NCBI RefSeq assembly: GCF_025149915.1
Contig: NZ_CP102278.1
Coordinates: 1,162,001-1,226,000, forward strand
Direction: 5' to 3'
DNA from: Coprococcus eutactus
GTDB taxonomy: Bacteria; Bacillota; Clostridia; Lachnospirales; Lachnospiraceae
DNA length: 64,000 nt
A model generated the notes under the pieces. The model saw nothing but the letters and a program-made list of their open reading frames with translations. It was not told the origin of the DNA and ran no database searches. Made by a program: the position numbers and the translations under genes. This document shows, piece by piece, positions 27,449 to 35,389 of the stretch (the stretch's first letter is position 1; each line of letters opens with the position of its first letter).

Positions 27449-28531
27449 ATGCAGTGTAATTTAGCCGTAATAAAAGGCGACGGTATCGGCCCTGAGGTAG
27501 TCACAGAGGCTATGAAGGTCCTTAATACAGTCGGAGAGAAGTTCGGACATACATTTGACTATGAGCAGATTCTCATGGGTGGATGTTCAATAGATGCAAC
27601 TGGTGTGCCGCTCACAGACGAGGCAGTGGCAGTTGCAAAGTCAAAGGATGCTGTTCTTCTCGGTTCGATAGGAGGAAATACATCCACATCACCATGGTAT
27701 AAGCTCCCTCCAAATCTCCGCCCGGAGGCAGGACTGTTAAAGATCAGAAAAGAGCTTGGCCTCTTCGCAAACCTTCGTCCTGCAAATCTTTATGATGAGC
27801 TGAAGGAGGCTTGCCCACTCAAGGCTGAGATCGCAGAGCGCGGATTTGACATGATGATGATGAGAGAGCTCACCGGTGGTCTCTACTTTGGCGAGAGACA
27901 CACAGAGGAGGTTGACGGAGTCATGACGGCCGTTGATACCCTCACATACAATGAGAACGAGATCAGAAGAATTGCAATTAAGGCATTTGACATAGCTATG
28001 AAGAGAAGAAAGAAAGTCACATCCGTTGACAAGGCAAATGTTCTTGATTCTTCGAGACTTTGGAGAAAGGTCGTTGAGGAAGTGGCAAAGGATTACCCTG
28101 AGGTTGAGCTTGAGCACATGCTCGTAGACAACTGTGCAATGCAGCTTGTAAAGGATCCGGCACAGTTCGACGTGGTCCTCACAGAGAATATGTTCGGAGA
28201 TATCCTCTCAGACGAGGCGTCCATGATCTCGGGGTCTATCGGAATGCTTTCATCGGCATCACTTAACGAGACAAAGTTTGGTATGTACGAGCCATCAGGC
28301 GGATCAGCACCTGACATAGCAGGACAGAACAAGGCAAATCCAATAGCAACCATCCTGTCAGCAGCCATGATGCTCAGATACACATTTGACCTTGACAAGG
28401 AGGCAGATGCGGTGGAGAACGCTGTAAAGCAGGTGCTCAAGGACGGTTACAGAACCATAGATATCCACTCAGAGGGAACACAGCTCGTAAGCTGTTCCGA
28501 GATGGGTGATCTTATCTGCGAGAGAATCTAA
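27449..28531 (+). CDS. leuB: 3-isopropylmalate dehydrogenase
   Basis: This 360-residue NAD-dependent decarboxylating dehydrogenase carries out the third leucine-specific step. Diagnostic features are GDGIGPEVV at the start, the LLGSIGG and LRPEAGLLKIRKEL segments, RELTGGLYFG for substrate binding, Lys and Asp in the VDKANVLDSS and LVDNCAMQL regions, and EPSGGSAPDIAG for NAD binding. All are intact. It follows leuD by 23 nt and probably shares its transcript. Downstream lies a 226-nt structured spacer before ilvD. Confidence 0.96.
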   Translation: MQCNLAVIKGDGIGPEVVTEAMKVLNTVGEKFGHTFDYEQILMGGCSIDATGVPLTDEAVAVAKSKDAVLLGSIGGNTSTSPWYKLPPNLRPEAGLLKIRKELGLFANLRPANLYDELKEACPLKAEIAERGFDMMMMRELTGGLYFGERHTEEVDGVMTAVDTLTYNENEIRRIAIKAFDIAMKRRKKVTSVDKANVLDSSRLWRKVVEEVAKDYPEVELEHMLVDNCAMQLVKDPAQFDVVLTENMFGDILSDEASMISGSIGMLSSASLNETKFGMYEPSGGSAPDIAGQNKANPIATILSAAMMLRYTFDLDKEADAVENAVKQVLKDGYRTIDIHSEGTQLVSCSEMGDLICERI

Positions 28532-28542
28532 CGACCAACAAG

Positions 28543-28590
28543 ATATACCACAAGCGGACATACGAGAGAGAGCACTCCGCGGTGGTATAT
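28543..28590 (+). promoter_or_regulatory. ilvD leader, element 1 (composite hairpin)
   Basis: A 9-bp stem (28543-28551 with 28582-28590) encloses a 5-bp stem GCGGA/TCCGC (28554-28558 with 28576-28580). Bases 28541-28561 recur at 28687-28707 with 20 of 21 matches. Its CACTCCGC (28573-28580) is also complementary to GCGGAGTG in element 2 (28673-28680), so the two structures could be alternatives. Confidence 0.65.
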
Positions 28591-28640
28591 TGAAGATGAT
28601 GTATATATAAAATGTAGGAAATTATAAATAAATTTGACAT

Positions 28641-28741
28641 TCACAGCGAGTGGTTCAATGATATACAGAAAAGCGGAGTGTGTTTCAGATATATCACAAG
28701 CGGACATTTGAGTCCGCCGGTACTAGAATCCACTCGCGTGA
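28641..28741 (+). promoter_or_regulatory. ilvD leader, element 2 (three-way-junction fold)
   Basis: A basal helix (28646-28656 with 28726-28737, one bulged T, extended by TCAC/GTGA) encloses two arms. One arm is GATATA/TATATC (28660-28665 with 28690-28695) capped by GAAA/TTTC. The other is a perfect GCGGAC/GTCCGC hairpin (28700-28705 with 28712-28717). It ends next to the ilvD ribosome site GGGAAAGG, so folding could limit access to it. Confidence 0.6.
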
Positions 28742-28757
28742 TGGGAAAGGAAAAAAG

Positions 28758-30428
28758 ATGAAGAGTGATAATGTTAGGGTTGGAATGCAGCAGGCGCCAC
28801 ACAGATCTCTGTTCAACGCACTGGGCATGACAAAGGAAGAGATGGAGAGACCTTTAGTAGGTATCGTATGTTCATACAATGAGATAGTTCCAGGTCACAT
28901 GAACCTGGATAAGATAGCACAGGCAGTAAAGATGGGAGTTGCCATGGCAGGTGGTACACCTGTTATGTTCCCAGCAATCGCTGTATGTGACGGTATAGCA
29001 ATGGGACATATCGGAATGAAGTATTCACTGGTTACAAGAGATCTGATCGCAGACTCGACAGAGGCTATGGCTATAGCTCATCAGTTTGACGCACTGGTTA
29101 TGATCCCTAACTGTGACAAGAACGTTCCCGGACTTCTCATGGCTGCAGCCAGAGTAAATGTTCCAACAGTATTTGTATCTGGCGGTCCTATGCTCGCCGG
29201 ACACGTAAAGGGAAATAAGACAAGTCTTTCAAGTATGTTTGAGGCTGTTGGCTCATATGCAGCCGGAACTATGACAGAGGAAGATGTATACGAGTATGAG
29301 TGCAAGACATGTCCTACATGCGGATCATGTTCAGGTATGTACACAGCAAACTCAATGAACTGTCTTACAGAGGCTCTTGGAATGGGACTTCCAGGAAACG
29401 GAACTATTCCAGCCGTTTATTCAGAGAGACTTAAGCTTGCAAAGCATGCAGGTATGGCGGTCATGGATATGTACAGAAAGGGCATCAAGCCTAGAGATAT
29501 CATCACAAAGGAGTCCATCATCAACGCTCTTACAGTTGATATGGCACTTGGATGTTCAACCAACTCCATGCTCCACCTTCCAGCCATCGCACATGAAATC
29601 GGCTTCGACTTCGATATCTCATTTGCAAATGAGATCAGCGCGAAGACACCAAATCTGTGCCACCTTGCTCCAGCAGGTCACACATACATGGAGGATCTCA
29701 ATGAGGCCGGCGGTGTGTATGCGGTTATCAAGCAGCTTGCTGATGCGGGTCTCATCAACAAGGACTGCATGACAGTTACAGGTAAGACAATAGGAGAGGC
29801 TGTTGCAGGCAGTGTTAATAAGAATCCAGAGGTCATCAGACCTATGGACAATCCATATTCAGTTACAGGTGGTCTGGCTGTACTCAAGGGTAACCTTGCA
29901 CCGGACGGCTCTGTAGTAAAGCGTTCAGCAGTTGTGCCTGAGATGCTGGCTCACAAGGGGCCTGCAAGGGTATTTGACTGTGAGGAGGACGCGATCGCAG
30001 CTATCAAGGGTGGTAAGATCGTAGAGGGTGACGTAGTAGTCATCAGATACGAGGGACCAAAGGGAGGCCCTGGTATGAGAGAGATGCTCAATCCTACATC
30101 AGCAATAGCAGGTATGGGACTTGGCTCATCAGTAGCTCTTATCACAGACGGAAGATTCTCAGGAGCAAGCCGTGGAGCATCCATCGGACATGTATCACCT
30201 GAGGCTGCTGTGGGCGGACCTATCGCACTTGTTGAGGAAGGCGATATGATCGAGATCGATATCAACAACCTCAGCATCAAGCTTGATGTGTCAGACGAGG
30301 AGCTTGCAAAGAGAAAGGCTGCATGGACACCAAGAGAGCCAAAGGTTACAACGGGCTATCTTGCAAGATACGCAGCAATGGTTACATCAGGTAACAGAGG
30401 TGCTGTGCTTGAGGTGCCAAAGAACTAG
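28758..30428 (+). CDS. ilvD: Dihydroxy-acid dehydratase
   Basis: This 556-residue Fe-S dehydratase converts 2,3-dihydroxy acids to 2-keto acids in valine and isoleucine synthesis. The cluster cysteines are in PNCDKNVPG and [15 protein letters not shown], and the substrate region [19 protein letters not shown] is intact. The start is ATG 28758, which matches the family N-terminus; the open frame from 28680 runs through the structured leader and lacks a ribosome site. It is preceded by two RNA-like elements and followed by a hairpin before ilvB. ilvC, the gene for the preceding step, is not in the window. Confidence 0.96.
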   Translation: MKSDNVRVGMQQAPHRSLFNALGMTKEEMERPLVGIVCSYNEIVPGHMNLDKIAQAVKMGVAMAGGTPVMFPAIAVCDGIAMGHIGMKYSLVTRDLIADSTEAMAIAHQFDALVMIPNCDKNVPGLLMAAARVNVPTVFVSGGPMLAGHVKGNKTSLSSMFEAVGSYAAGTMTEEDVYEYECKTCPTCGSCSGMYTANSMNCLTEALGMGLPGNGTIPAVYSERLKLAKHAGMAVMDMYRKGIKPRDIITKESIINALTVDMALGCSTNSMLHLPAIAHEIGFDFDISFANEISAKTPNLCHLAPAGHTYMEDLNEAGGVYAVIKQLADAGLINKDCMTVTGKTIGEAVAGSVNKNPEVIRPMDNPYSVTGGLAVLKGNLAPDGSVVKRSAVVPEMLAHKGPARVFDCEEDAIAAIKGGKIVEGDVVVIRYEGPKGGPGMREMLNPTSAIAGMGLGSSVALITDGRFSGASRGASIGHVSPEAAVGGPIALVEEGDMIEIDINNLSIKLDVSDEELAKRKAAWTPREPKVTTGYLARYAAMVTSGNRGAVLEVPKN

Positions 30429-30434
30429 ATGATG

Positions 30435-30498
30435 ATTGTGAAATTCAATTATGTAGACTAAAACATCTCAGAAGTTCATGATCTACATGTTTCACAAT
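30435..30498 (+). promoter_or_regulatory. Long hairpin spanning the ilvD-ilvB spacer
   Basis: A 9-bp stem ATTGTGAAA/TTTCACAAT (30435-30443 with 30490-30498) and a 7-bp stem ATGTAGA/TCTACAT (30451-30457 with 30482-30488) are separated by a 7-by-1 internal loop. No T tract follows. It ends 23 nt before the ilvB AAGGAG. Confidence 0.7.
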
Positions 30499-30537
30499 TA
30501 TTTCTACGATATGAGAGAAAAGAAGGAGAAGATAATA

Positions 30538-32211
30538 ATGTCAAAGATATCAGGTTCTGAAATTGTTATAGAGTGCCTTAAAGAACAGGGCGTTGACACC
30601 GTGTTCGGTTATCCGGGAGGAACTATCCTCAACGTATATGATGCCCTCTACAAGCACCAGGATGAGATCAACCATGTGCTCACATCACATGAGCAGGGCG
30701 CTGCCCATGCAGCAGATGGATATGCCAGAGCTACAGGCAAGGTTGGAGTGTGTATGGCCACATCAGGTCCGGGTGCCACTAATCTCGTAACAGGTATAGC
30801 CACAGCATACATGGATTCAATTCCTGTTGTAGCTATCACAGCAAATGTAGGTGTGAACATGCTCGGTAAGGACAGCTTTCAGGAGATAGACATTGCAGGT
30901 GTTGTTATGCCGATCACCAAGCACAGCTTTATTGTAAAGCACATAGATGATCTTGCGCCAACTATCAGACGTGCATTCAAGATCGCAAAGAGCGGCAGAC
31001 CAGGACCTGTACTTGTGGATATAACAAAGGATGTAACTGCAGCGGAGACAGAGTATACACCTGAGACACCAGAGGTTATTGAGAGAAAGACAGACACCAT
31101 CCGCGAGGAGGATGTGAACAAGGTCATTGAGATGATCAAGGTTTCAAGAAGACCATTTATCATGGCAGGTGGCGGATGCATTATCTCTGGCGCGTCAGCA
31201 GAACTTGCAGAATTTGCAGATAAGGTGGATGCACCTGTGTGCGATACGCTTATGGGTAAGGGTGCATTTGACGGAAGAAGTGAGAGATACACAGGCATGA
31301 TCGGTATGCACGGAACCAAGGTGTCCAACCTCGGTTTGTCAAGGGCAGATCTCGTGATCGTTGTGGGAGCCAGATTCTCAGACCGAGTTATCGGAAATGC
31401 ATCCAAGTTTGCGCCAAATGCGAAGATCATACATATAGATATAGATGCAGCCGAGATAGATAAGAACATCCCTACAAATGCCAGCATAGTCGGCGATGCA
31501 AAGGAAGTTCTGGAGATACTCAACGGCAAGCTTGCAACACAGTCGAACAAGACGTGGATGTCTGAGATCGAAGACCTCAAGAAGCAGAACCCAGATGTGT
31601 ACAGCTTTGACACATTGAACGGTCCTGCAGCGATTAAGAAGATATATGAGCTGACAAATGGCGATGCAATCATCACGACGGATGTTGGACAGCATCAGAT
31701 GTGGGCTGCCCAAAACTATACCTTCAAGGAGCCAAGAACATTCCTGTCATCAGGTGGCCTTGGAACCATGGGTTACGGTGTTGGTGCTGCGATCGGAGCA
31801 AAGTACGGCAGACCTGATAAGGTTGTCATCAACATAGCCGGTGATGGATGTTTCAGAATGAACCTGAACGAGATAGCAACAGCAGCAAGATACAACGTTC
31901 CTATCATTCAGGTAGTCTTGAACAATCATGTGCTCGGAATGGTAAGACAGTGGCAGACACTGTTCTATGACCACAGATATTCCAACACGGTGCTTGACGA
32001 TTCAGTAGATTTCGTCAAAGTCGCAGAGGGACTTGGTGCAATGGGAATCAGAGCCAACACTCTTGATGAGTTTGAGGCAGCGATGAAGACAGCACTTACA
32101 GCAGGCAGACCGGTAGTAATAGATGTAACAATAGCAGGAGATGACAAGGTATGGCCAATGGTAGCACCTGGTGCAGCCATCGACACCTGTTTCTCAGAAG
32201 ACGATATGTAA
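30538..32211 (+). CDS. ilvB: Acetolactate synthase large (catalytic) subunit
   Basis: This 557-residue ThDP-dependent enzyme condenses pyruvate to acetolactate or forms acetohydroxybutyrate. The N-terminal domain has VFGYPGGTILNVYDAL with the catalytic Glu in SHEQGAAHAADGYARATG. The central domain carries the FAD-type region, and the C-terminal ThDP domain has GDGCFRMNLNEIATA. AAGGAG at 30522-30527 sets the start at 30538. The small regulatory subunit gene (ilvN/ilvH), usually next door, is absent; serC comes next after a long leader. Feedback control by valine therefore needs a subunit encoded elsewhere, or the enzyme works alone. Confidence 0.95.
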   Translation: MSKISGSEIVIECLKEQGVDTVFGYPGGTILNVYDALYKHQDEINHVLTSHEQGAAHAADGYARATGKVGVCMATSGPGATNLVTGIATAYMDSIPVVAITANVGVNMLGKDSFQEIDIAGVVMPITKHSFIVKHIDDLAPTIRRAFKIAKSGRPGPVLVDITKDVTAAETEYTPETPEVIERKTDTIREEDVNKVIEMIKVSRRPFIMAGGGCIISGASAELAEFADKVDAPVCDTLMGKGAFDGRSERYTGMIGMHGTKVSNLGLSRADLVIVVGARFSDRVIGNASKFAPNAKIIHIDIDAAEIDKNIPTNASIVGDAKEVLEILNGKLATQSNKTWMSEIEDLKKQNPDVYSFDTLNGPAAIKKIYELTNGDAIITTDVGQHQMWAAQNYTFKEPRTFLSSGGLGTMGYGVGAAIGAKYGRPDKVVINIAGDGCFRMNLNEIATAARYNVPIIQVVLNNHVLGMVRQWQTLFYDHRYSNTVLDDSVDFVKVAEGLGAMGIRANTLDEFEAAMKTALTAGRPVVIDVTIAGDDKVWPMVAPGAAIDTCFSEDDM

Positions 32212-32238
32212 TATATACGCCGACACAAGATGAAAAGA

Positions 32239-32280
32239 CACCATATTTGTGTGGATACATACATAAATATGGTGCCTTTA
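32239..32280 (+). terminator. Probable terminator after ilvB
   Basis: CACCATATTT (32239-32248) pairs with AAATATGGTG (32265-32274), with an inner GTGTG/CATAC stem, followed by CCTTTATATATA. The T tract is short, so termination may be partial. Confidence 0.6.
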
Positions 32281-32432
32281 TATATAATCCCCACTTGCCG
32301 ACAGGCGAAAAGAGTGCTATAGTACAGGGATATAAGCGATAATAAAGTTAAATTACTTGATAATATAAGATTTTAGTAAGAATAACTTGTTAATCGCAAG
32401 CGGGATATACCAAAAGAACAAAGATAAGTCAG

Positions 32433-32447
32433 AATTTTCATATAAAT
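32433..32447 (+). promoter_or_regulatory. Weak CodY-box-like site upstream of serC
   Basis: AATTTTCATATAAAT matches the AATTTTCWGAAAATT consensus at 12 of 15 positions. CodY is encoded in this window at 57964. In such AT-rich DNA this may be chance. Confidence 0.25.
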
Positions 32448-32542
32448 ATAAATGGGAACGAAGGACATTTTTGTTAAGTAAAGTATCTCGCACACATTTA
32501 ATTAAGTCACAACCAGATAATTTTGTTAGAAAGAATAAATTG

Positions 32543-32683
32543 CTTGCGATTGGCTGTATATGCCGTTCGAAGGACATTCTCCTCCGCCGGTTCTTAGGTG
32601 GTGCGTAAGCAGCACCTTAGTACCGCTGCAGGAGGAGACGAGCGGGAGCGCTCCGAAGAATGTCATATACAGCCAATCGCAAG
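32543..32683 (+). promoter_or_regulatory. Conserved structured leader element, copy 1 (before serC)
   Basis: A perfect 20-bp basal helix (32543-32562 with 32664-32683) encloses a second helix (32574-32580 with 32657-32663) and a core at 32581-32654. Core pairings are CCTCC/GGAGG (32581-32585 with 32631-32635), CGGT/ACCG (32588-32591 with 32622-32625), and a hairpin GGTG-G-TGC loop GTAA GCA-G-CACC (32597-32616). The unpaired CTTA, CTTAGT and AGCGGGAGCG segments recur before asd, where the stems differ by compensating changes. The rest of this 530-nt spacer (32281-32542) is AT-rich with no credible gene. Confidence 0.75.
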
Positions 32684-32741
32684 TGCATTCAGCTTAAGGC
32701 AAAATTATCGTCACAAAATCAAAGAAGGAGAGATAACAAAA

Positions 32742-33824
32742 ATGGCAAGAGTGTACAACTTTTCAGCAGGCCCTTCAGTTCTTCCTGAGGTGGTATTAAA
32801 AGAGGCAGCAGAAGAAATGCTTGATTACAAGGGAACAGGCATGAGCGTAATGGAGATGAGCCATCGATCTAAAGCCTTTGACAATATCATCAAAGAGGCA
32901 GAGAAGGATCTCAGAGATCTCATGAATATACCTGACAACTACAAGGTGCTTTTCCTTCAGGGAGGAGCTTCACAGCAGTTCGCAGCAATTCCAATGAATC
33001 TCATGAAGAATGGTGTAGCAGATTACATCATCACTGGTCAGTGGGCAAAGAAAGCATACGAAGAAGCAAAGAAATATGGAAAGGCAGTTGCAGTTGCATC
33101 ATCAGCTGACAAGACTTTCTCATATATCCCAGATTGTTCAGATCTTCCAATCGATGACGATGCTGATTATGTATACATTTGTCATAACAATACTATATAT
33201 GGAACAACATATCACACATTGCCTAACACAAAGGGTAAGATCCTTGTGGCAGATATGTCATCAGACATTCTCTCACAGCCTGTGAATGTTGAGGATTATG
33301 GCATGATCTACTTCGGAGTACAGAAGAATGTTGGTCCTGCCGGTGTGGTAGTAGCCATCATCCGTGAGGATCTCATCAGAGATGATGTAATGCCATTTAC
33401 ACCAACCATGCTCAAGTACAAGACTCAGGCAGATGCTGATTCACTCTACAACACACCTCCATGCTACGGTATCTATATCTGTGGCAAGGTATTCAAGTGG
33501 GTTAAGGAGATGGGCGGACTTGATGCAATGAAGATCCACAATGAGAAGAAGGCTAAGATCCTCTACGATTTCCTTGATAGTTCAGAGCTTTTCAAGGGAA
33601 CTGTTGTAAAAGAAGACCGTTCACTTATGAATGTACCATTTGTAACAGGTGACGCTGATCTCGATGCCAAGTTTGTCAAGGAGGCAACAGAGGCTGGATT
33701 TGTCAACCTCAAGGGTCACAGAACAGTCGGTGGTATGAGAGCGTCTATCTACAATGCAATGCCTATCGAAGGTGTTGAGAAACTTGTAGAGTTCATGAAG
33801 AAGTTTGAGGCAGAGAATAAGTAA
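32742..33824 (+). CDS. serC: Phosphoserine aminotransferase
   Basis: This 360-residue PLP enzyme converts 3-phosphohydroxypyruvate to 3-phosphoserine. The start VYNFSAGPSVLPEVVL is diagnostic for SerC. The PLP lysine is in IYFGVQKNVGPAG and the C-terminus has GHRTVGGMRASIYNAM. The ATG at 32742 follows AAGGAG (32725-32730); the open frame from 32598 runs through the structured leader and is not used. It pairs with serA downstream; serB is not present. A conserved RNA-like element upstream, shared with asd, suggests post-transcriptional control. Confidence 0.96.
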   Translation: MARVYNFSAGPSVLPEVVLKEAAEEMLDYKGTGMSVMEMSHRSKAFDNIIKEAEKDLRDLMNIPDNYKVLFLQGGASQQFAAIPMNLMKNGVADYIITGQWAKKAYEEAKKYGKAVAVASSADKTFSYIPDCSDLPIDDDADYVYICHNNTIYGTTYHTLPNTKGKILVADMSSDILSQPVNVEDYGMIYFGVQKNVGPAGVVVAIIREDLIRDDVMPFTPTMLKYKTQADADSLYNTPPCYGIYICGKVFKWVKEMGGLDAMKIHNEKKAKILYDFLDSSELFKGTVVKEDRSLMNVPFVTGDADLDAKFVKEATEAGFVNLKGHRTVGGMRASIYNAMPIEGVEKLVEFMKKFEAENK

Positions 33825-33859
33825 TATTAACTATTATATAGTAGCATACAAAAAAGATA

Positions 33860-33913
33860 GTGACGGGTGATCGTAAAGTCTGCAGTATATGATCATACAA
33901 TTGCCAGTGTCAC
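33860..33913 (+). promoter_or_regulatory. Hairpin spanning the serC-serA spacer
   Basis: GTGAC/GTCAC (33860-33864 with 33909-33913) closes an inner 8-bp stem TGATCGTA/TATGATCA (33868-33875 with 33888-33895, one G-U). It ends 7 nt before the serA ribosome site. Confidence 0.6.
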
Positions 33914-33933
33914 AGAAAAAGGGAGAAAAAGAC

Positions 33934-35100
33934 ATGTCAGTAAAGATTAATTGCTTAAATCCTATCGCAGCATGCGGTATGGAGCTTTTACCTGATACAT
34001 ATGAAGTAACAGATAATTTTGCAGAGGCAGATGCGGTTCTCGTTAGAAGTGCATCCATGCATGACCTTGAGCTGTCAGACAGCCTTCTGGCAGTAGCCCG
34101 CGCAGGTGCAGGCGTCAACAATATTCCGCTTGATAAGTGCGCTGAAAAGGGTATCGTAGTATTCAACACACCAGGTGCAAATGCAAACGGTGTTAAGGAG
34201 CTTGTTGTGGCAGCGCTCCTCATGGCTTCAAGAGACCTTGTTGGCGGTTATAACTGGGTCAAGGACAATGCCGCTGAGGCAGATATCACCAAGATGGTGG
34301 AGAAGCAGAAGAAGAATTATGCAGGTAACGAGATCCTCGGCAAGAAGCTCGGTGTAATCGGACTTGGTGCCATCGGAGCAAAGGTTGCAAATGTTGCGCT
34401 TAAGCTCGGTATGCAGGTATACGGATATGATCCATATGTGTCAGTAGATGCCGCATGGGGACTTTCAAAGGATGTAAAGCACATCACAAATGTAGAGGAT
34501 ATCTACAGAGATTGTGATTATATAACAGTTCATGTTCCGGCACTTGACAGCACAAAGGGCATGATCAACGCAGATGCATTTGCCATGATGAAGGACGGCG
34601 TGAAGATCCTCAACTTTGCAAGAGATGTACTGGTTAACGATGAGGATATGAAGGCTGCACTTGACTCGGGCAAGGTAGCAAAGTATATGACAGATTTCCC
34701 GAACCCAGCTATAGCAGGTTACAAGAATGTTGTAGCATTCCCGCACCTTGGAGCATCTACAGCAGAGTCAGAGGACAACTGCGCAGTTATGGCATGTAAG
34801 GAGATCAAGGCATACATCAACAATGGTAACATCAAGAACTCAGTAAACTATCCAAATGTCAACATGGGAGAGTGCAGTGATGTAGCCAGAGTTACTATCT
34901 GCCACAAGAACATCCCTAATATGCTCACACAGTTCACAGGAGTATTCGCCAAGAAGGGTGGCAACGTATCAGGAATGATCAGCAAGGCAAAAGGCGATTA
35001 TGCATACTCTATCCTTGATATCGGTGTAGAGCCAACTGCGGATGACATCGCAGAACTCTCAGCAATCGAGGGCGTAGTAAAGGTCAGAGTTATAAAATAA
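33934..35100 (+). CDS. serA: D-3-phosphoglycerate dehydrogenase (short ACT form)
   Basis: This 388-residue NAD-dependent dehydrogenase opens the serine pathway. It has a Rossmann motif GVIGLGAIGAKVANVA, the catalytic Arg in LNFARDVLVNDE, and the catalytic His in FPHLGASTAESEDN. A single ACT domain follows (about 320-388). The segment where many SerA enzymes carry the catalytic Glu (normally DVFENEP) reads TDFPNPA, a form I have seen in the short SerA type of clostridia and Bacteroides. The start is ATG 33934 after GGGAG. It follows serC and supplies its substrate. Confidence 0.93.
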   Translation: MSVKINCLNPIAACGMELLPDTYEVTDNFAEADAVLVRSASMHDLELSDSLLAVARAGAGVNNIPLDKCAEKGIVVFNTPGANANGVKELVVAALLMASRDLVGGYNWVKDNAAEADITKMVEKQKKNYAGNEILGKKLGVIGLGAIGAKVANVALKLGMQVYGYDPYVSVDAAWGLSKDVKHITNVEDIYRDCDYITVHVPALDSTKGMINADAFAMMKDGVKILNFARDVLVNDEDMKAALDSGKVAKYMTDFPNPAIAGYKNVVAFPHLGASTAESEDNCAVMACKEIKAYINNGNIKNSVNYPNVNMGECSDVARVTICHKNIPNMLTQFTGVFAKKGGNVSGMISKAKGDYAYSILDIGVEPTADDIAELSAIEGVVKVRVIK

Positions 35101-35165
35101 ATAATATAAAGTAGAACGAAGTAATTCTCGAGTATCGAGCAATATACTGGATTTTACCTAAAACA

Positions 35166-35361
35166 GGCAATTGCAATAATCACAGAGGTGGATTGAAAGT
35201 TTTGTGGTTAGTATTACCAAATCAGGGGAATACGAAGCCACCGGTCCTTAGATGACGCGCCAGCGGCATCTTAGTACCGCTGTAGGCTGAGTTAAGCGGG
35301 AGCGACCCCTGATTGGTATACTAATACACAAGACTTTCATCATAAAAGTTACGCAATTGCC
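35166..35361 (+). promoter_or_regulatory. Conserved structured leader element, copy 2 (before asd)
   Basis: The outer pairing GGCAATTGC/GCAATTGCC (35166-35174 with 35353-35361) flanks a roughly 33-bp imperfect basal helix (35195-35228 with 35306-35338). The core repeats copy 1: AGCC/GGCT (35236-35239 with 35285-35288), CGGT/ACCG (35242-35245 with 35276-35279) and the hairpin GATG-A-CGC loop GCCA GCG-G-CATC (35251-35270). The single-stranded CTTA, CTTAGT and AGCGGGAGCG are identical to copy 1, while paired positions change in compensating ways. Confidence 0.75.
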
Positions 35362-35389
35362 GTCATTAAAAAGATAGGAGAGAAGAAAG

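Noticed and set aside
28634..28639. TTGACA in the ilvD leader as a -35 box
   Set aside because: At 17 bp spacing the -10 would be AATGAT; no acceptable -10 is found at 16-18 bp. The bases are better explained as flanking the junction fold, though a weak promoter is not excluded.
32353..32741. Small ORFs in the ilvB-serC spacer on both strands
   Set aside because: They have no ribosome sites, run through the inverted-repeat element, and one simply joins the serC frame upstream of its true start.
32581..35300. T-box interpretation of the serC and asd leaders (TTAGTACCGCTG looks like part of a T-box)
   Set aside because: The full T-box sequence (AGGGTGGNACCGCG), a specifier stem and a following terminator with T tract are absent in both leaders.
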